A program made the position numbers and the translations under genes. The notes beneath the pieces were generated by a model that saw nothing but the letters and a program-made list of their open reading frames with translations, had not been told where the DNA came from and made no database searches. Positions 12,037-24,891 of a stretch of 64,000 bases of DNA are shown here, one piece after another (position 1 is the stretch's first letter; each line of letters starts with the position of its first letter). This DNA comes from Selaginella moellendorffii (taxonomy: Eukaryota; Streptophyta; Lycopodiopsida; Selaginellales; Selaginellaceae), in contig NW_003314263.1 of the NCBI RefSeq assembly GCF_000143415.4, forward strand, positions 1,534,024 through 1,598,023, in the 5' to 3' direction.

Positions 12037-12089
<53 letters not shown>

Positions 12090-13369
12090 TCAATAGTTGG
12101 TCAATAATAGATAACTATATATAATAAATTACTTTTATATATGTTATTTGACCAACTATATATAGTTATACCAATAGTTGACCAACTTATATATGTTATT
12201 GACCAACTATATATAGTTATATATTATTGACTAATCATGAGAAAAAACTTAATAGTGTGAAAAAGTAATATATTTTTTATTTTATGGTGATATATAATAA
12301 TGAGAAAAACTATTATATTTTAAGTTTATAATGATATAGACCTTGATGTTTTTTATTTTATTTTATAGACTCATATAAATTAAGCAGCTTATTTAAAATA
12401 TTCACATTATTTCATTTTTTTTATCTCTTGACCATATAATTTTTTTATGAATCTAAATTATCAATATACAAATTATAAGTGTATAAATTATGGAGAAATA
12501 TACATTTTTAGGTTCAGATTAAAACCAATCTAATAACTATCAAAATCACACTACATTAATTTTAGTATACAACATTGTAGCCATGTATTTGGACATCACA
12601 TCAAAAAGATGTCCTATCAAAAAGATGGAAGATAGTTAATGGTTTGGTTGATGGGTGAGGATTTGAATGAATAATAGAAGGAAGCACCAATGGATATATA
12701 GATGGTACAACTTGTTGTTGATATATATATAAGTGCTTAACTATTTAGCTATTTCACATATGTAATTTTTAGAGGATTGGCTTATTGAATGTGATGCCAA
12801 ACTTCATAAATTTGCAATTAAACTTTCTATAACATTTAGTACAATCCCTTTCACTAAATAAAAATCCTCTTAAACAAACTATATATTGTAAAATTAGGAA
12901 AACAAATCAATAGCAAATTGTCCATTTATATTTTGCAAGTGGATGATGATTGAATTTGTAATATCATTGTTGTCCCATTTGTATGCCTATGACATACCAC
13001 TTTTTGCTCCCCCTGGCTTCGAAACATAAGTATTCAATAGACTCTACTCAAATTAGTGAAAGAATGCTTATGAAGTACTAATCTCAAGTCCTAGCATTAG
13101 CATTTTGTAACATTTGCAAAAATAAACTCAACTTTATTGGTAGTATTAGATTATAATTATATATTTTTTTAATGAAACTTTATACATTTGTGACATATGT
13201 ATACTAAAGAGACATCAAATAATTATCCCAATCTAAATGCTAAAAGTTTATGTACTTCATAATCATCCTTTTGAAAATTTGAATGAACCATTCTACCAAA
13301 CCTATATGGATGATAAACACTTGTGAAAGTGTTGCATATCCTAATAGAAACATTAAAACATAAAATACC
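10820..13369. other. very AT-rich gene-free region
   Basis: Dominated by A/T runs with no open frame of note. It includes a CA/TA microsatellite (12019-12086) and short repeats of a TTGACCAACTATATATAG motif at about 12000-12230. Confidence 0.6.
12019..12086. repeat. compound (CA)n(TA)n microsatellite
   Basis: About nine CA units are followed by about 24 AT units, flanked on both sides by copies of a TTGGTCAA/TTGACCAA motif. Confidence 0.9.
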
Positions 13370-13640
13370 TCAATTATAAATATAAAATTATTATTTGAGA
13401 GAATCCACTTTGGACAATAATATTAGAACACCATTTGATTAAGGAAGAAGTATCTAATAGTAATTGCAAATGCACTAACAAGAGTACCAACTTCCACCTA
13501 ATGAGTCAAATAGTCAAAAGTGATAATGATATTCTCATCATCAATAGTTGACTATGGGAAAAGCCCAATTAGATCAAATATCACCAACTCAAATGAATAA
13601 AAAATTGCAATCAACTTCAACTATCCTTTTGTAACTTGAT
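13370..13640 (-). pseudogene. relic of a Ty3/gypsy integrase core
   Basis: On the minus strand the frame reads FDLIGLFP, stop, STIDDENIIITFDYLTH, stop, VEVG. This matches the first catalytic-Asp region of gypsy integrases (FDLIGPLP...NEYIIVATDYFTKWVEA). A few codons later it gives CPKWILSNN, the remnant of the second-Asp motif. Several stops are present, many of a kind produced by C-to-T change. A very similar relic lies on the plus strand near 58.7 kb. Confidence 0.75.
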
Positions 13641-14269
13641 AGAGAGTATTATGAGTTTAGCACTAAATCCAACTATGTACATACTAGATAACATTAAATT
13701 ATATCTCCAATTAATAGAAAGATATGTATAACTTCTTAGTCACATAACGATATCTTATATGTTTGTCTAAAACAGAAGCGTTAGAATAAGCTTGGAATAA
13801 AGATTAAAGACACCACCAACCATAAATGATTATTATGATTAATCCTTACAAAAGAAAGAAGGTCATCCTTAAGGTGATATTAAAAATGTAAATGCCAAAA
13901 CAACAAATTATTAGTATGTAATACAAAATTCTCATACCCATAACAAAGCCTTGAGATTTATGATTTAACTTTTTGAGTCTCATGAACCTCATCAAACATT
14001 AATAATAGCTATAGAACTCTCTAGGTAATGAATAACCTCAAATTCATATATCTAAACTTTCAAAACTCCCTAAGTAGAATGACCAACTAAATTCTTCAAC
14101 AACACTCACAATAGTGCAATATGATTAAAAAAATGATTAATAAAACAATCAAGATATTGCGTAAGAAGCACTACATATCATTTATACACTTCAGAATAGG
14201 GAACTTCAAAATAATCACAAGTTTTTCAGAATCAACTTACAAACCTTTCTAACATCTCCTCTCCTTTTT

Positions 14270-15016
14270 TATAGCGCACCTTATCCCATGATCACATGCA
14301 CTACACTCACCCCCCCTTTAGAGATCTTTATCCCATGATCACATGCGTTACACTCACCCCCCTTTATCCTCTAAGGTTCCAAAGATCCACGATGACAGTA
14401 TATTCAAATCTCATCCCAACACTCACCCCCCTTTATCCCCCAAGGTTCCAAGGATCCACAGTGACAGTATATTCAAATCTCATCCCATGATCACATGTAT
14501 TACACTCACCCCCCTTTTAGAGATGTTAATGTCTTTATTGATTATTGACTAACAACCCCTATTGAGCCAAGGGGAACCACCACCTCCATTTCCGCACTGA
14601 ATCTATCAGTCATTCTATTGTGTAGACCAACTATTCCATGTGAGGCAATTAGTCATCCACCTGTACTGCAGTCCCACAGTGGATACTTTCGTCCGTGAAT
14701 ATTCCACACAAGAGGAAGGATGTACGTATGGATGCCCAATACGTACAATTTCAAATTTAGGGGTAAGAATATACCTTTCTCAAGGGCATATTATATTTTT
14801 AAGTAGCCACTAATCAATGGGAATCAAACCTGTGCCATTTGCTCCGATACCAATTGTAACGCACCTTATCTCTCTCCCCTTAAGCCAACTGAAAAAGGGG
14901 CAATTGCTTGATAATAGAGCCCTTAGTGGCTATTTTATCCCCATTTATCCCCTAAGGTTCCAAAGATTCACGGTGACAGTATATTCAAATCTCATCCCAT
15001 AATCACATGCGTTACA
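14270..15016 (-). mobile_element. TRIM-like miniature LTR element (TRIM-2)
   Basis: Flanked by TTTTT (14265-14269 and 15017-15021). The right LTR 14855-15016 starts TGTAACGCACC and ends GCGTTACA. The left LTR begins at 14270 in degenerate form (TATAGCGCACC) and contains tandem copies of an ACACTCACCCCCCTTTATCC block. A primer-site complement CTCCGATACCA abuts the right LTR and a purine tract complement (CTCACCCCCC) abuts the left, so the element reads on the minus strand. There is no coding capacity. The poly-T TSD alone would be weak; the LTR, PBS and PPT order supports the call. Confidence 0.65.
14855..15016 (-). repeat. LTR of TRIM-2
   Basis: 162 bp, TG...CA ends, directly preceded on the plus strand by CTCCGATACCAAT, the complement of a TTGGTATCGGAG primer site. 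Confidence 0.65.
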
Positions 15017-15039
15017 TTTTTCCACCATTATGCAATATG

Positions 15040-15320
15040 TGGGTGGCCATTTCCTTTCCCATTCACGGCCATCTCCTCTTACTTGTGGCCACTCCTCTCC
15101 CACTCATAGCCTTTCCTCTCCCACTTCGAGGCCATCTCCTCTCCCTCTTCCACCATCACGCAGCATGTGGACAGCCATCTCTTTTCCTTCTTCCATCATC
15201 TCACTGTACTTAAGTGGCCATCTCCTCTCCCTCTTTCACCATCTTCTTTTACCATCACAGCCATCTTCTTTCCACTTGCGTGGTTATATCTCTCCCTTTT
15301 TGGGCCATCACTATTGATCT
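15040..15320. repeat. pyrimidine-rich tandem repeat
   Basis: Degenerate units of about 30-40 bp built on GGCCATCTCCTCTCCC. Nothing in it looks coding. Confidence 0.6.
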
Positions 15321-15807
15321 TTTCTTTTGCTAGGATGTTTGTTTTGCTTTGACTTTGGGCTGCTTGAGGTTTGTATGAGAGATGATTTGACCTTTTTCTT
15401 TCTTCTTTTCGTGTATATGCTCTTTGTTTGATCTTTCCATTGCAAGCATCTTAGAAAAAAAAAAATTGAAGTCTTTAGACCTTTGGAAAGTTTTAAATCT
15501 TTAGAAAGTCTCTACATTTTTAGATTTGTGAGGAGTTCCAAGATCTAGATTGAGATTCTTAGGGGTCTTTAAAATTCTTAGATCTACAAGAAACTCTAAG
15601 ATCTTATTTCATTTTTAATTTTTTTTAATGTTTTTAAGCACCTATGATCAGTTGAGCTTGAAGCGCCTATAATTGGATAATATTGAAGTGCCTTAGTTTA
15701 GTATGAGGTCTTTGTCCTCAAAGTAGAAGTTAAAAGCAAACATTAGTTTTAGATGTGTTTACCTCAAACTCAATGATATATTTATTTTTTTGTTTGGTTT
15801 TGTTTAT
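15321..15807. other. AT-rich stretch, nothing recognised
   Basis: Short TTTAGA-rich repeats between the pyrimidine-rich repeat and the first LTR minisatellite. No gene is seen. Confidence 0.4.
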
Positions 15808-16113
15808 CTCAGACTCCATCTTGGGTCCATTTCGAGTCTATCTTGGACTCTATTTTGGATCTATCTCAAACTCTTTCTCGGATTCTATCTCAGATCTATC
15901 TTAGACTCCATCTCAAGTCTATCTTGGACTCCATCTCGGGTCCATTTTGAACTCCATCTTGGTCTATCTTGAACTCCATCTTAGACTCTTTCTTAAACTC
16001 CATTTTGACATTTCCACGTGTCATGTGTTGGTCCTCTTGTGTTCCTTTTCTAAGCCACTATCATGTGGCACCCTTTCAACTCCACTTTGGGGCTTAGGGA
16101 TTTGTGTCTCACA
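15808..16113 (-). repeat. truncated left LTR of element A
   Basis: A degenerate TCNGACTCCATCT array, then CACGTGTCATGTGTTGGTCC and GGGATTTGTGTCTCACA. These match the ends of the 45965-47347 LTR with an internal gap. Confidence 0.65.
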
Positions 16114-17035
16114 ACTCCACCACCCATAAACAAAATTTTAAACCATTTCATGGATTACTATTTTCCTTAGCACCAAGCTAATATTCATCAATAGTTTGAC
16201 ATTGAAAGCTCACTATGCATTTCCTATCCTCTAAGGAGCATAGTCTGTCTGATTTAGAATTTTATTACATCATAAGTGATGGTTCTCTCCCTTCATTTAT
16301 TTAGTTTTAACTAAACTCGTTAAAAATACCTTTTCTATCTCAATCGTACTACCCATCCTGGAGTAATCTTAGCCTCCATCAATATAGCCATCACACTTTG
16401 GAATTAATATTATCTTAGACTTTGCTAATCTAATAACCTATAAGGTTTTAGCTTCATGGTTGTTTTTGAGATGCTAGCTTACTGAAATACAACTTTTTGT
16501 ATTCATGTCCTACTCACAAAGACCATCTTTGCAAGTGTTACTTCAATACTTGATTATTCTTTGTTTCATGTGGGTTACTTAAGACTATCTATTTATATGA
16601 TAAGAATACTGATTCATCCTCTAAATATACCCCAACTCCTTGAGTTGTTCTAGCATTTATTCAAGGTAGCCTTGTGTGAGACACAAATCCCTGTGCCCTT
16701 CCTCCTTGTACACGGGAACAACCCTGCGGATCGCGATCTTGGGCGCCATTGCGCTCACAGCAAGTCCGAGTCCGAGTTTGAGTCCGAGTCCGAGTTCGGG
16801 TCTGAGTCCGAGTTCGAGTCTGAAAGTGGAGCCAAAAGGGTGCTATGTGGTAGTGGCCGAAGCAAAAGCCAAACGAGCGTAACACGTTTGGACTAAAAGG
16901 CTCTAACTTGAAAGGTCGAGAGTGGGAGTGGAACTCCCAATGGAGTGCTCAAGGAACAAGCATGAAGCGAGCAATGAGCAAGGCTCCAAAAAGGGACCCA
17001 AAAGGACCAACATATAACATGTGGAAGTGTTCGAG

Positions 17036-17455
17036 ATGGAGTCCGAGATGGACCCGGGTTGGAGTTTGAGATGGAGTCCGAGGTGGACCTGAGATGGAGT
17101 CTGAGATGGACCCGAGTTGGAGTCTGAGGTGGAGTCCGAGATGGAGTCCGAGGTGGACCCGAGATGGAGTCCGAGATGGACCCGAAATGGAGTCTGAGGT
17201 AGAGTCCGAGATGGAGTCTGAGGTGGACCCGAGATGAAGTCTGAAATGGAGTCCGAGAAGGACCTGAGATGGAGTCTGAGATGGAGTCCGAGATGGACCC
17301 GAGATGGAATCCGAGATGGAGTCCAAGAAGGACCCGAGATGGAGTCTGAGGTCGAGACTGAGACCGGGACTGAGACCGAGACCGGGACCGAGCCCGAGCC
17401 TGAGGCCAAGACCGAGCCCGAGTCCGAGTCTGAGTTCGAGTCTGAGAGGGTGAAA
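17036..17455. repeat. LTR minisatellite of B0
   Basis: Array of GAGTCCGAGATG-type 12-mers grading into 6-mers of the GAGTCC/GAGACC type. Long open frames of Asp-Ser, Gly-Leu or Arg-Ser on both strands are spurious. Confidence 0.9.
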
Positions 17456-17742
17456 GCCCAAAGTGTTCGTCTCCCAGACCCTAGGTTTGGAGGATCGAGG
17501 TTGAGGCCGAGCCCGAGCCCGAGCCCGAGCCCGAGTCCGAGTCCGAGTTTGAGTCTAAGAGGGTGAAAGCCCAAAGCGTTTGTCTCCCAGACCCTAGGTT
17601 TGGTAAGCTTCAAAAGTATAGTAAGGGGGAGGACTGCAGTGGAGCCAGTTTGGCCAGGAAAGGCCAGTTTGGCCCAGGAAGGCCAGACCCAGTGTTAGGT
17701 GATGAATTGACCACTAGGAAATCCAAGACTAAAGTGAATACG

Positions 17743-17936
17743 TGTAAGCTCTTGAGTTTGGACTTCCTAAGAGGTCACCCAGCCCAGTACTATTCAAACC
17801 CAAGGACGCTTAACCCCAAGTATCCCAAGACCCTTAACCGATTGAAAAAAGGGGTGCACTCTTGTTCATGGGCCCTTTCCCTCTATATTTGAACCCCATG
17901 GATCATCTCTCAAGTTATTCTCTTTGGCTGCTTACA
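17743..17936 (-). mobile_element. solo LTR of TRIM-1
   Basis: 194 bp, TGTAAGCTC...GCTTACA, flanked by ATACG on both sides (17738-17742 and 17937-17941). It matches the LTRs at 59632-60289 and the captured LTR at 31312-31505. It interrupts B0, whose other copies read GTGAATACGGACC without a break. Orientation is set by comparison with the complete copy. Confidence 0.9.
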
Positions 17937-18496
17937 ATACGGACCGACAAACAGGGTAGCTTGGTGAAGTGTTCAAGAGCCGACTCTAGTTCCCCCGGGA
18001 GATCGACTGGCCGATGCTCCCAGTCCAAGTGTGAGTGGTACTACCTACTTGGATACCTAGTGTGGCTCAACGAAACCTCACTCTAAGCCCATGGCTAGAG
18101 CACCTAAAGGCAGAAGGTGGGGAGAGTACCCATGGGGCTTGCGTATGGCCACGGTGTTCCGATATGTCGTCCCGAAGTCCCAAATGGGGGAAAGGAGGAT
18201 GAGCAATCCTCTAGTGTAGTGACTACAGATACGGTCACATGGTGAGGAAGTCCTAGAGGACAATGGGACTTAGTGGCTAGGCCTGCAGGCCTTGATCTAG
18301 TGGCAATGTTGGTGAACATGGCCATGGACAAAAAAGGGACTTGGCAAGAACTGACAAAGGGATGTTGGGGAAGGCTATTCCCCATGTTTGTGGGCATCCT
18401 AAGGATGTTAAGGAGTGGATCTTGGATGACCACTCGTGGATGGATGGCCCAGTCTTGGAGAGACAGGATTGTGATGCAAGTGGTATTGGACCACTA

Positions 18497-19597
18497 TGTA
18501 AGCAACTAAATTTTTCCATTCTACTTTAGTCACTTAACCACACCTCCGACCACTTGGAGGAGTCTCATTCACAACCCCCATAAGTCCCATTCAGGACTTG
18601 GGGCTTGCTAGCCCTGAGAATGGCATCCATGCCACTCAACCTTTGCACTTGGTCCAAGTGCTCCACGTGTCCGATCCCATGACTGACACCCAAAGGTACC
18701 ACTGACATCTCGGCCCGTTACGCTAAGGCCATGCCCATTCCCCTTTGCTGCGCAAATGGTCCAATACCACTTGCATCACCATCCCGTCTCTCCAAGACTG
18801 GGCCATCTGTCTACGAGGGGTCATCCTAAATCCACTCCTTAGCATCCTTAGGATGCCCACAGACCTGGGGAATCGCCTTCCCCAAAGTCCCTTTGTCAGT
18901 TCCTACCAAGTCCCCTGGCCGTGTTTGCCAACGCTGCCACTGGATCGAGGCCCACAGGCCCGACCACTAAGTCCCACGGTCCTCTGGGACTTCCTCACCA
19001 CACGACTGTGTCCTTGGTCACTACCCCAGAGGACTGCTCCTCTTCCTTTCCACAGTCTGGGCCTTTGGGACGACATTTCGGAACACCGTGGCCTTACGCG
19101 AGCCACCTGGGTACTCTCCCCATCTATCGCCTTTAGGTGCTCTAGCCATGGGCTTAGAGCGAGGTTCCGTTGAGCCACGCCTGGTATCCAAGTAGGTAGT
19201 GCCACCCACACTTGGACTGGGAGCATCGGCCAGTCGATCTCCCGGGGGAATTAGAGCCGGCTCTTGAACACTTCACCAAGCTACCCTGCTTGTCGGTCCA
19301 TGTTCACTCTAGTCTTGGACTTCCTAGTGGGCAGCTCATCACCCAACACTGGGTCCGGCCTTCCTGGGCCAAACTGGCCTTTCCTGGCCAAACTGGCTCC
19401 ACTACAGTCCTCCCCCTTACTATACTTTTGGAGCTCACCAAACCCCCAGGGTCTGGGAGACGAACGCTTTGGGCTTTCACCCTCTCAGGCTCCGGACTCG
19501 GACTTGGACTCGGACTCGGACTCGGATTCGGATTCGGACTCGGACTCGGGCTCGGGCTCGGTCTCGGCCTCGGCCTCGGTCTCGGTCTCGGTCCCGA

Positions 19598-19635
<38 letters not shown>

Positions 19636-20192
19636 CCGGTCTCGGTCTCGACTTCGGACTCCATCTCGGACTCCATCTCGGACTCCATCTCGGACTCCAT
19701 CTCGGGTCCATCTCGGGTCCATCTCGGACTCCATCTCGGGTCCATCTCGGACTCCATCTTAGACTCCATCTCGGACTCCATCTCGGGTCCATCTCGGACT
19801 CCATCTCGGACTCCATCTCGGACTCCATCTCGGGTCCATCTCGGGTCCATCTCGGACTCCATCTCGGATTCCATTTCGGGTCCATCTCGGGTCCATCTCG
19901 GACTCCACTTCGGACTCCAACTCGGGTCCACCTCAGACTCCACTTCAGACTCCATCTCGGACACTCCCACGTGTCATGTGTTGGTCCTTTTGGGTCCCTT
20001 TTTGGAGCCTCGCCTTTTGCTTGCTTCGTGCTCGTTCCTCGAGCACTTCGTTGGGAGTTCCACTCCCGCTCTTGACTTTTCAAGTCGGAGCTTTTGGTCC
20101 AAACGTGTTACGCTCGTTTGGCTCTCGCTTCGGCCACTACCATGTGGCGCCCTTCCGGCTCCACTTTGGGCCTAGGGATTTTGTGTCTCACA
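18497..20192 (-). mobile_element. solo LTR B1 of the LARD family
   Basis: 1,696 bp, starts TGTAAGCAACTAAA and ends TTTGTGTCTCACA, flanked by CACTA (18492-18496 and 20193-20197). Inserted in B0 in the opposite orientation. It contains a minisatellite at about 19492-19960. Confidence 0.9.
19492..19960. repeat. LTR minisatellite of B1
   Basis: A CTCGGA/CTCGGT hexamer array followed by CTCGGACTCCAT 12-mers. All long open frames through it are low-complexity artefacts. Confidence 0.9.
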
Positions 20193-20388
20193 CACTAGTG
20201 CGGCAAAGGTGAATGGGCATGGTCTTAGCGTAACAAGCTGATATGTCAGTGGTACCTTTGGGTGTCAGTCTTGGGACTGGACATGTGGAGCACTTGGACC
20301 AAGTGCAAGGGTTGAATGGCATGGATGCCATTCTCGGGACTAGCAAGTCCCAAGTCCTGAATTGGATTTAAGGATGTTGTGAATGAGA

Positions 20389-22085
20389 TGTAAGCGACTA
20401 AATTTTCCATTCTACTTTAGTCACTTAACCACACCTCCGACCAATTGGAGGAGTCTCACTCACAACCTCCATAAGTCTTATTTCAAACTTGGGCTTGCTA
20501 GCCCCGAGAATGGCATCCCCGCCACCCAACCTTTGCACTTGGTCCAAGTGCTCCACGTGACCGATCCCATGACTGACACTCCAAGGTACCACCAACATAT
20601 CAGCCCGTTACGCTAAGGCCATGCCCATTCACCTTGGTCACACCGGTGGTCTGACACCAGCTCCATCACAGTCCCGTCCCTCAAAAACTGGGCCATCTGT
20701 TCATGAGTGATCATCCCAGATCCACTCCTTAGCATCCTTAGGATGCCGACAGACATGGGGAATAGCCTTCCCCCAATGTCCCTTTTCTGGTCCCCACCAA
20801 GTCCCTTTACTGTCCATGGCCGTGTTCACCAACACTACCATTGGATCGAGGCCCACAAGCCCGACCACTAAGTCCCACGGTCCTCTGGGACTTCCTCACC
20901 ACACGACTGTGTCCTTGGTCACTACCCCAGAGGACCGCTCCTCTTCCTTTCCACAGTCTGGGCCTTTGGGACAACATTTCAGAACACCGTGGCCTTACGT
21001 GAGCCATCTGGGTACTCTCCCCATCTTTCGCCTTTAGGTGCTCTAGCCATGGGCTTAGAGTGAGGTTCCGTTGAGCCACGCCTGGTATCTAAGTAGGTAG
21101 TGCCACCCACACTTGGACTGGGAGCATCGGCCAGTCGATCTCTCAGGGGAACTAGAGCCGGCTCTTAAACACTTCACCAAGCTACCCCGCTTGTCGGTTC
21201 GTATTCACTCTAGTCTTGGACTTCCCAGTGGTCAGTTCATCACCCAACACTGGGTCTGGCCTTCCTGGGCCAAATTGGCCTTCCTGGGACAAACTAGCCT
21301 TTCCTGGCCATACTGGCTCCACTGCAGTCCTCCCCCTACTATACTTTTGGAGCTCACCAAACCCCCCAGGGTCTGGGAGACGAACGCTTTGGGCTTTCAC
21401 CCTCTCAGACTCGAACTCGGACTCGGACTCAGACTCGGACTCGGACTTGGACTCGGACTCGGGCTCGGTCTCAGCCTTGGCCTCGGTCTTGGTCTCGATC
21501 CCAGAGTTTCGGTCCCGGTCTCGGTCTTGGTCTCAGTCCCGGTCTCGGTCTCGACCTCGGCCTCCATCTCGGGCCCTTCTCGGACTCCATCTCGGACTCC
21601 ATCTCGGGCTCCGTCTCGATCCATCTCGGACTCCGTCTCGGACTCCATCTCGAACTCCGTCTCGGTCCATCTCGGACTCCATCTCGGGTCCATCTCGGAC
21701 TCCGTCTTGGTCCACCTCGGACTCCACTTCGGGTCCATCTCAGACTCCATATCGGACTCCATCTCGGACTCCACTTCGGACTCTATATCGGACTCCACTT
21801 CGGGTCCATCTCGAACTCCAACTAGGGTCTGTCTCGGACTCCATCTCAGACACTTCCACGTGTCATGTGTTGGTCCCTTTTGGGTCCCTTTTTGGAGCCT
21901 TGCTTATTGCTCGCTTCGTGCTCGCTCCTTGAGCACTTTGTTGGGAGTTCCACTCCCGCTCTCGACCTTCCAAGTCAGAGCTTTTAGTCCAAACGTGTTA
22001 CACTTGTTTGGGCTTTCGCTTCGGCCACTACCACGTAGCACCCTTTCCGGCTCCACTTTGGGGCCTAGGGATTTTGTGTCTCACA
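20389..22085 (-). repeat. 3' LTR of LARD element B
   Basis: TGTAAGCGACTAAA...GTGTCTCACA. Contains a hexamer/12-mer minisatellite at about 21406-21850 and the shared CACGTGTCATGTGTTGG block. Confidence 0.9.
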
Positions 22086-24886
22086 ACTCCACCACCCATA
22101 GACGAAGTTCGATGTCCTCATTGAACGGTAAACCATTTTATAAAGTAACACCCGCATGTGTTACGATTTCCATCCTTGGCACCTAGCCAATATTTGTCAA
22201 TGGTTTGACATTGAAGGCTCACCATGCCTTCTCCATATTCGTCAATGGTTTGACACCAAAGGCTCACCATGCCTTGCCCATCCTCTAAGGAGGATAGTCT
22301 CTCCAACTTAGAGACTCACTTGACCACCTGAGGTGGGTTGCTCCTTTTTATTGGTTTAGTCCTCGCTAAACCCGTTAGAGACACCCTCTCTAGCTCAATT
22401 CCACTACTCATTCTTGAGTAGTCACAGATTCCATTGATTTACCTTTGCACTTTGGAACGTTTACTTTTGACTTCTTGAAGTCAATTTCCTAGGTGTCTCC
22501 GACATCTTGCCTTGCACATTTGTGCAACTCCACTTCCCCTCTTAGGAAGTTCTCTACTCGAGGGCACCCTCATCCTCTTTTCTATTTTTGTGCCACCATT
22601 GGCATTACGTTCCATTTATCATTATTTGTGCTAAGGCTGTCCACGGCCTTATCTTTTGGCTCCTTAGTTGCTTCCTCACTTGGAGCCTTTCCTTTGCCAA
22701 ATTGGAGCACTTGGGAATCCATCCTTGGAAGTCCACTTCTTTTTCCGCAATCCGTTAGCACCAAACACATTAGTGTTCTTTGGCTAACTTTGCCACTTGG
22801 ATTCTTTCCAATGGATTCCACGGCCCTATTTTGGGCACTCGTCTTTTGCTCCTATCCTTGGATTGTTGCACCAAGCAACATAGGATCGCTACCTCCATTT
22901 TTGAGGTTTCCTTTCGGTTCCATAGCAAACACTTTGCTTTGCCAAGTCCAGAGGGTGTTCACCCCTAGTACGTCTCTTTAACATTTTCTGTCGTGGGCTC
23001 TATCCACGGCCCAACTTTTTGAGACCCTCCCTTGGATCTTTTATAGAGATTACTTTCCTTGGACTGACTATGCCATAGCATTGACATAGCTCATTTCCCT
23101 TAGGTGTTCTTCCCACTTGGTCACCTCAACCAAGGCACACCTTTATCAATAGTTCAAATCAACACTTTGAACTAGGAATCATATTCCTTAACCCAAACAA
23201 AGACTTTGTCCTTGTTTAGCCACAAGATCACCTAGTGATCTTATTTTGACCCCTTAATAGGTCTATCAATAGAGATTAGGTCTTCCAGACCCTTCTAAGT
23301 TGTTGACTATGACCCCGGGGGCATCCCCCACACTTGGCGGTGCACCCAAGCCAGCCCTTCCGGCCAAGGATCCATAGCAACTGAGACTGGGTGTCCCCAT
23401 CTCATTCACCACGTCCTTGGTGCCCTTTGCACCAAAGTGTTCAAGTTAGATATGCCGAGCTTTCACTCTAAGCAATCTAGCCGTGCATCACGACTCCGAG
23501 GCATCCCTCACTTGGCGGTGTGCCCAAACCAGTCTCCACACTGAGAGTCCATGACCACCGAAAAATGAGTGTCCTCATATTCCAAACCATCACCACGCCC
23601 TAGTGAGTTGGGACTCGAACTCAAGCACTAGAGGGTCGGGACTCGAACCCAACCTCCGTATATGCATCTATGGACGGCATCACCCAGGATGCCTGGCGTG
23701 ACTCCCCACGCCGGTGCACCAACTTATACTCAAAGCGCGCTATAGATCACAGCTTAGGAACCTAGTTCCTCCACATTGCCAAGTCCTCTCACTTGACAAG
23801 TCTGTGATCATGCATGGACTCCTCCATGCTTGGCCCCATGGCCCACCCTTTTTGAAGTTATCACCTTCAACTAGGGTATTTGTTCCCCTGACTTGCCAAT
23901 CTCGCTTTGGCAAGTCCTCCGACCACTGTAACATGGTTCCTGCACAAGCGTGAAAGCCCTTGATCATTGACTTTCGTTCAAAGCCCTCACTTTGAACACT
24001 CGGGAACTACTTCCCTAACCTTGATAGCCTTGCCTCATGGCAAGTTTCAAGACCACGCTTCTGCTGCGCCACTCTGATTTCGCGCGTTCTTTGAACCATT
24101 TACACTTGGCCTTTCTAGGTACTAAGCTACCTAGAATCATCTTTGGGAACCTTGAAGGAACTCTGTCCCTTAACTTGTTAAGGCCTCCCTTTTTGCAAGC
24201 TTTCCAATTACCATATAGTCTAATATGGACAATTCCATATTTTAGACTCTCCATGGCATCACGGTTGCTAGCGGCAACACCCTCGAGCCCCCACTTGATT
24301 CTCCACTCCCAACTGGCATAACCAACCTTGGTTATGCCCTTCGATTCCTATGGTTTGGTTCTACCCCCATACTTCTTGCTTTTGGCTTCACACCTTTCCT
24401 TCGGTCATTCTCCTCCAGACTAGGAGGATAGCTTTGCACTTTCTATCATGCCTTAGCAAGTATTCTTAGGGATGAACCTACCCGATAGCCTAGGGAGTGG
24501 TTCCTCAACCCAGGTATGCTCACCCTATAATCCCACACACCGAGATTATGTTGTTGCTTATAGCCTTTACATGCCCATCGCTAGCCTTGCCAAAAATTCC
24601 ATTTTTGGCTTTGTCCAATTCGAGTAGACAGCCTTCTCCTGTCTCTGCCACCTTAGACATTTGGATAGCACCTTCTATCCATCATTCACTAGGGACTTAG
24701 TCCCTTGGGCCTTATCTATTGCCCTCGCAATATCAAACACCACCTCCTGGTGTTCTAGAGTGTTTAGGTGTCCCAATGATGGCTTCCTTGACAATGAGTA
24801 TTTCCTTTCATGACATTGACTTACTATATCGCAACATAAGCAACTTATCCCCCGTAAGAGTATATCCAATTTCCTTATGCCATTAA
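22086..24886 (-). other. LARD internal non-coding DNA (3' part)
   Basis: Open frames here (for example 22493-22981 plus) show no domain. It begins with the polypurine complement and holds a T-arm-like module at about 23604-23678. A GGGGGCATCCCCC palindrome-like block near 23319 also occurs in the chromovirus 3' region. Confidence 0.7.
23604..23678 (-). other. tRNA T-arm-like tandem module in the LARD
   Basis: The reverse strand shows two GGTTCGAGTCCC/AGTTCGAGTCCC-type arms next to an imperfect CCGT...ACGG hairpin. The same module is in C1 (26230-26304) and C2 (44274-44348). Confidence 0.5.
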
Positions 24887-24891
24887 GAAGG

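Noticed and set aside
18078-19226. Open frames such as those around GLSGRACGPRSSGSVG that recur in several places
   Set aside because: They recur only because the LARD-family LTR recurs; no domain, and they cross no recognisable gene structure.
22493-22981. 162-codon plus-strand frame in the LARD interior
   Set aside because: No domain, antisense to the element, and not preserved as a frame in element A.
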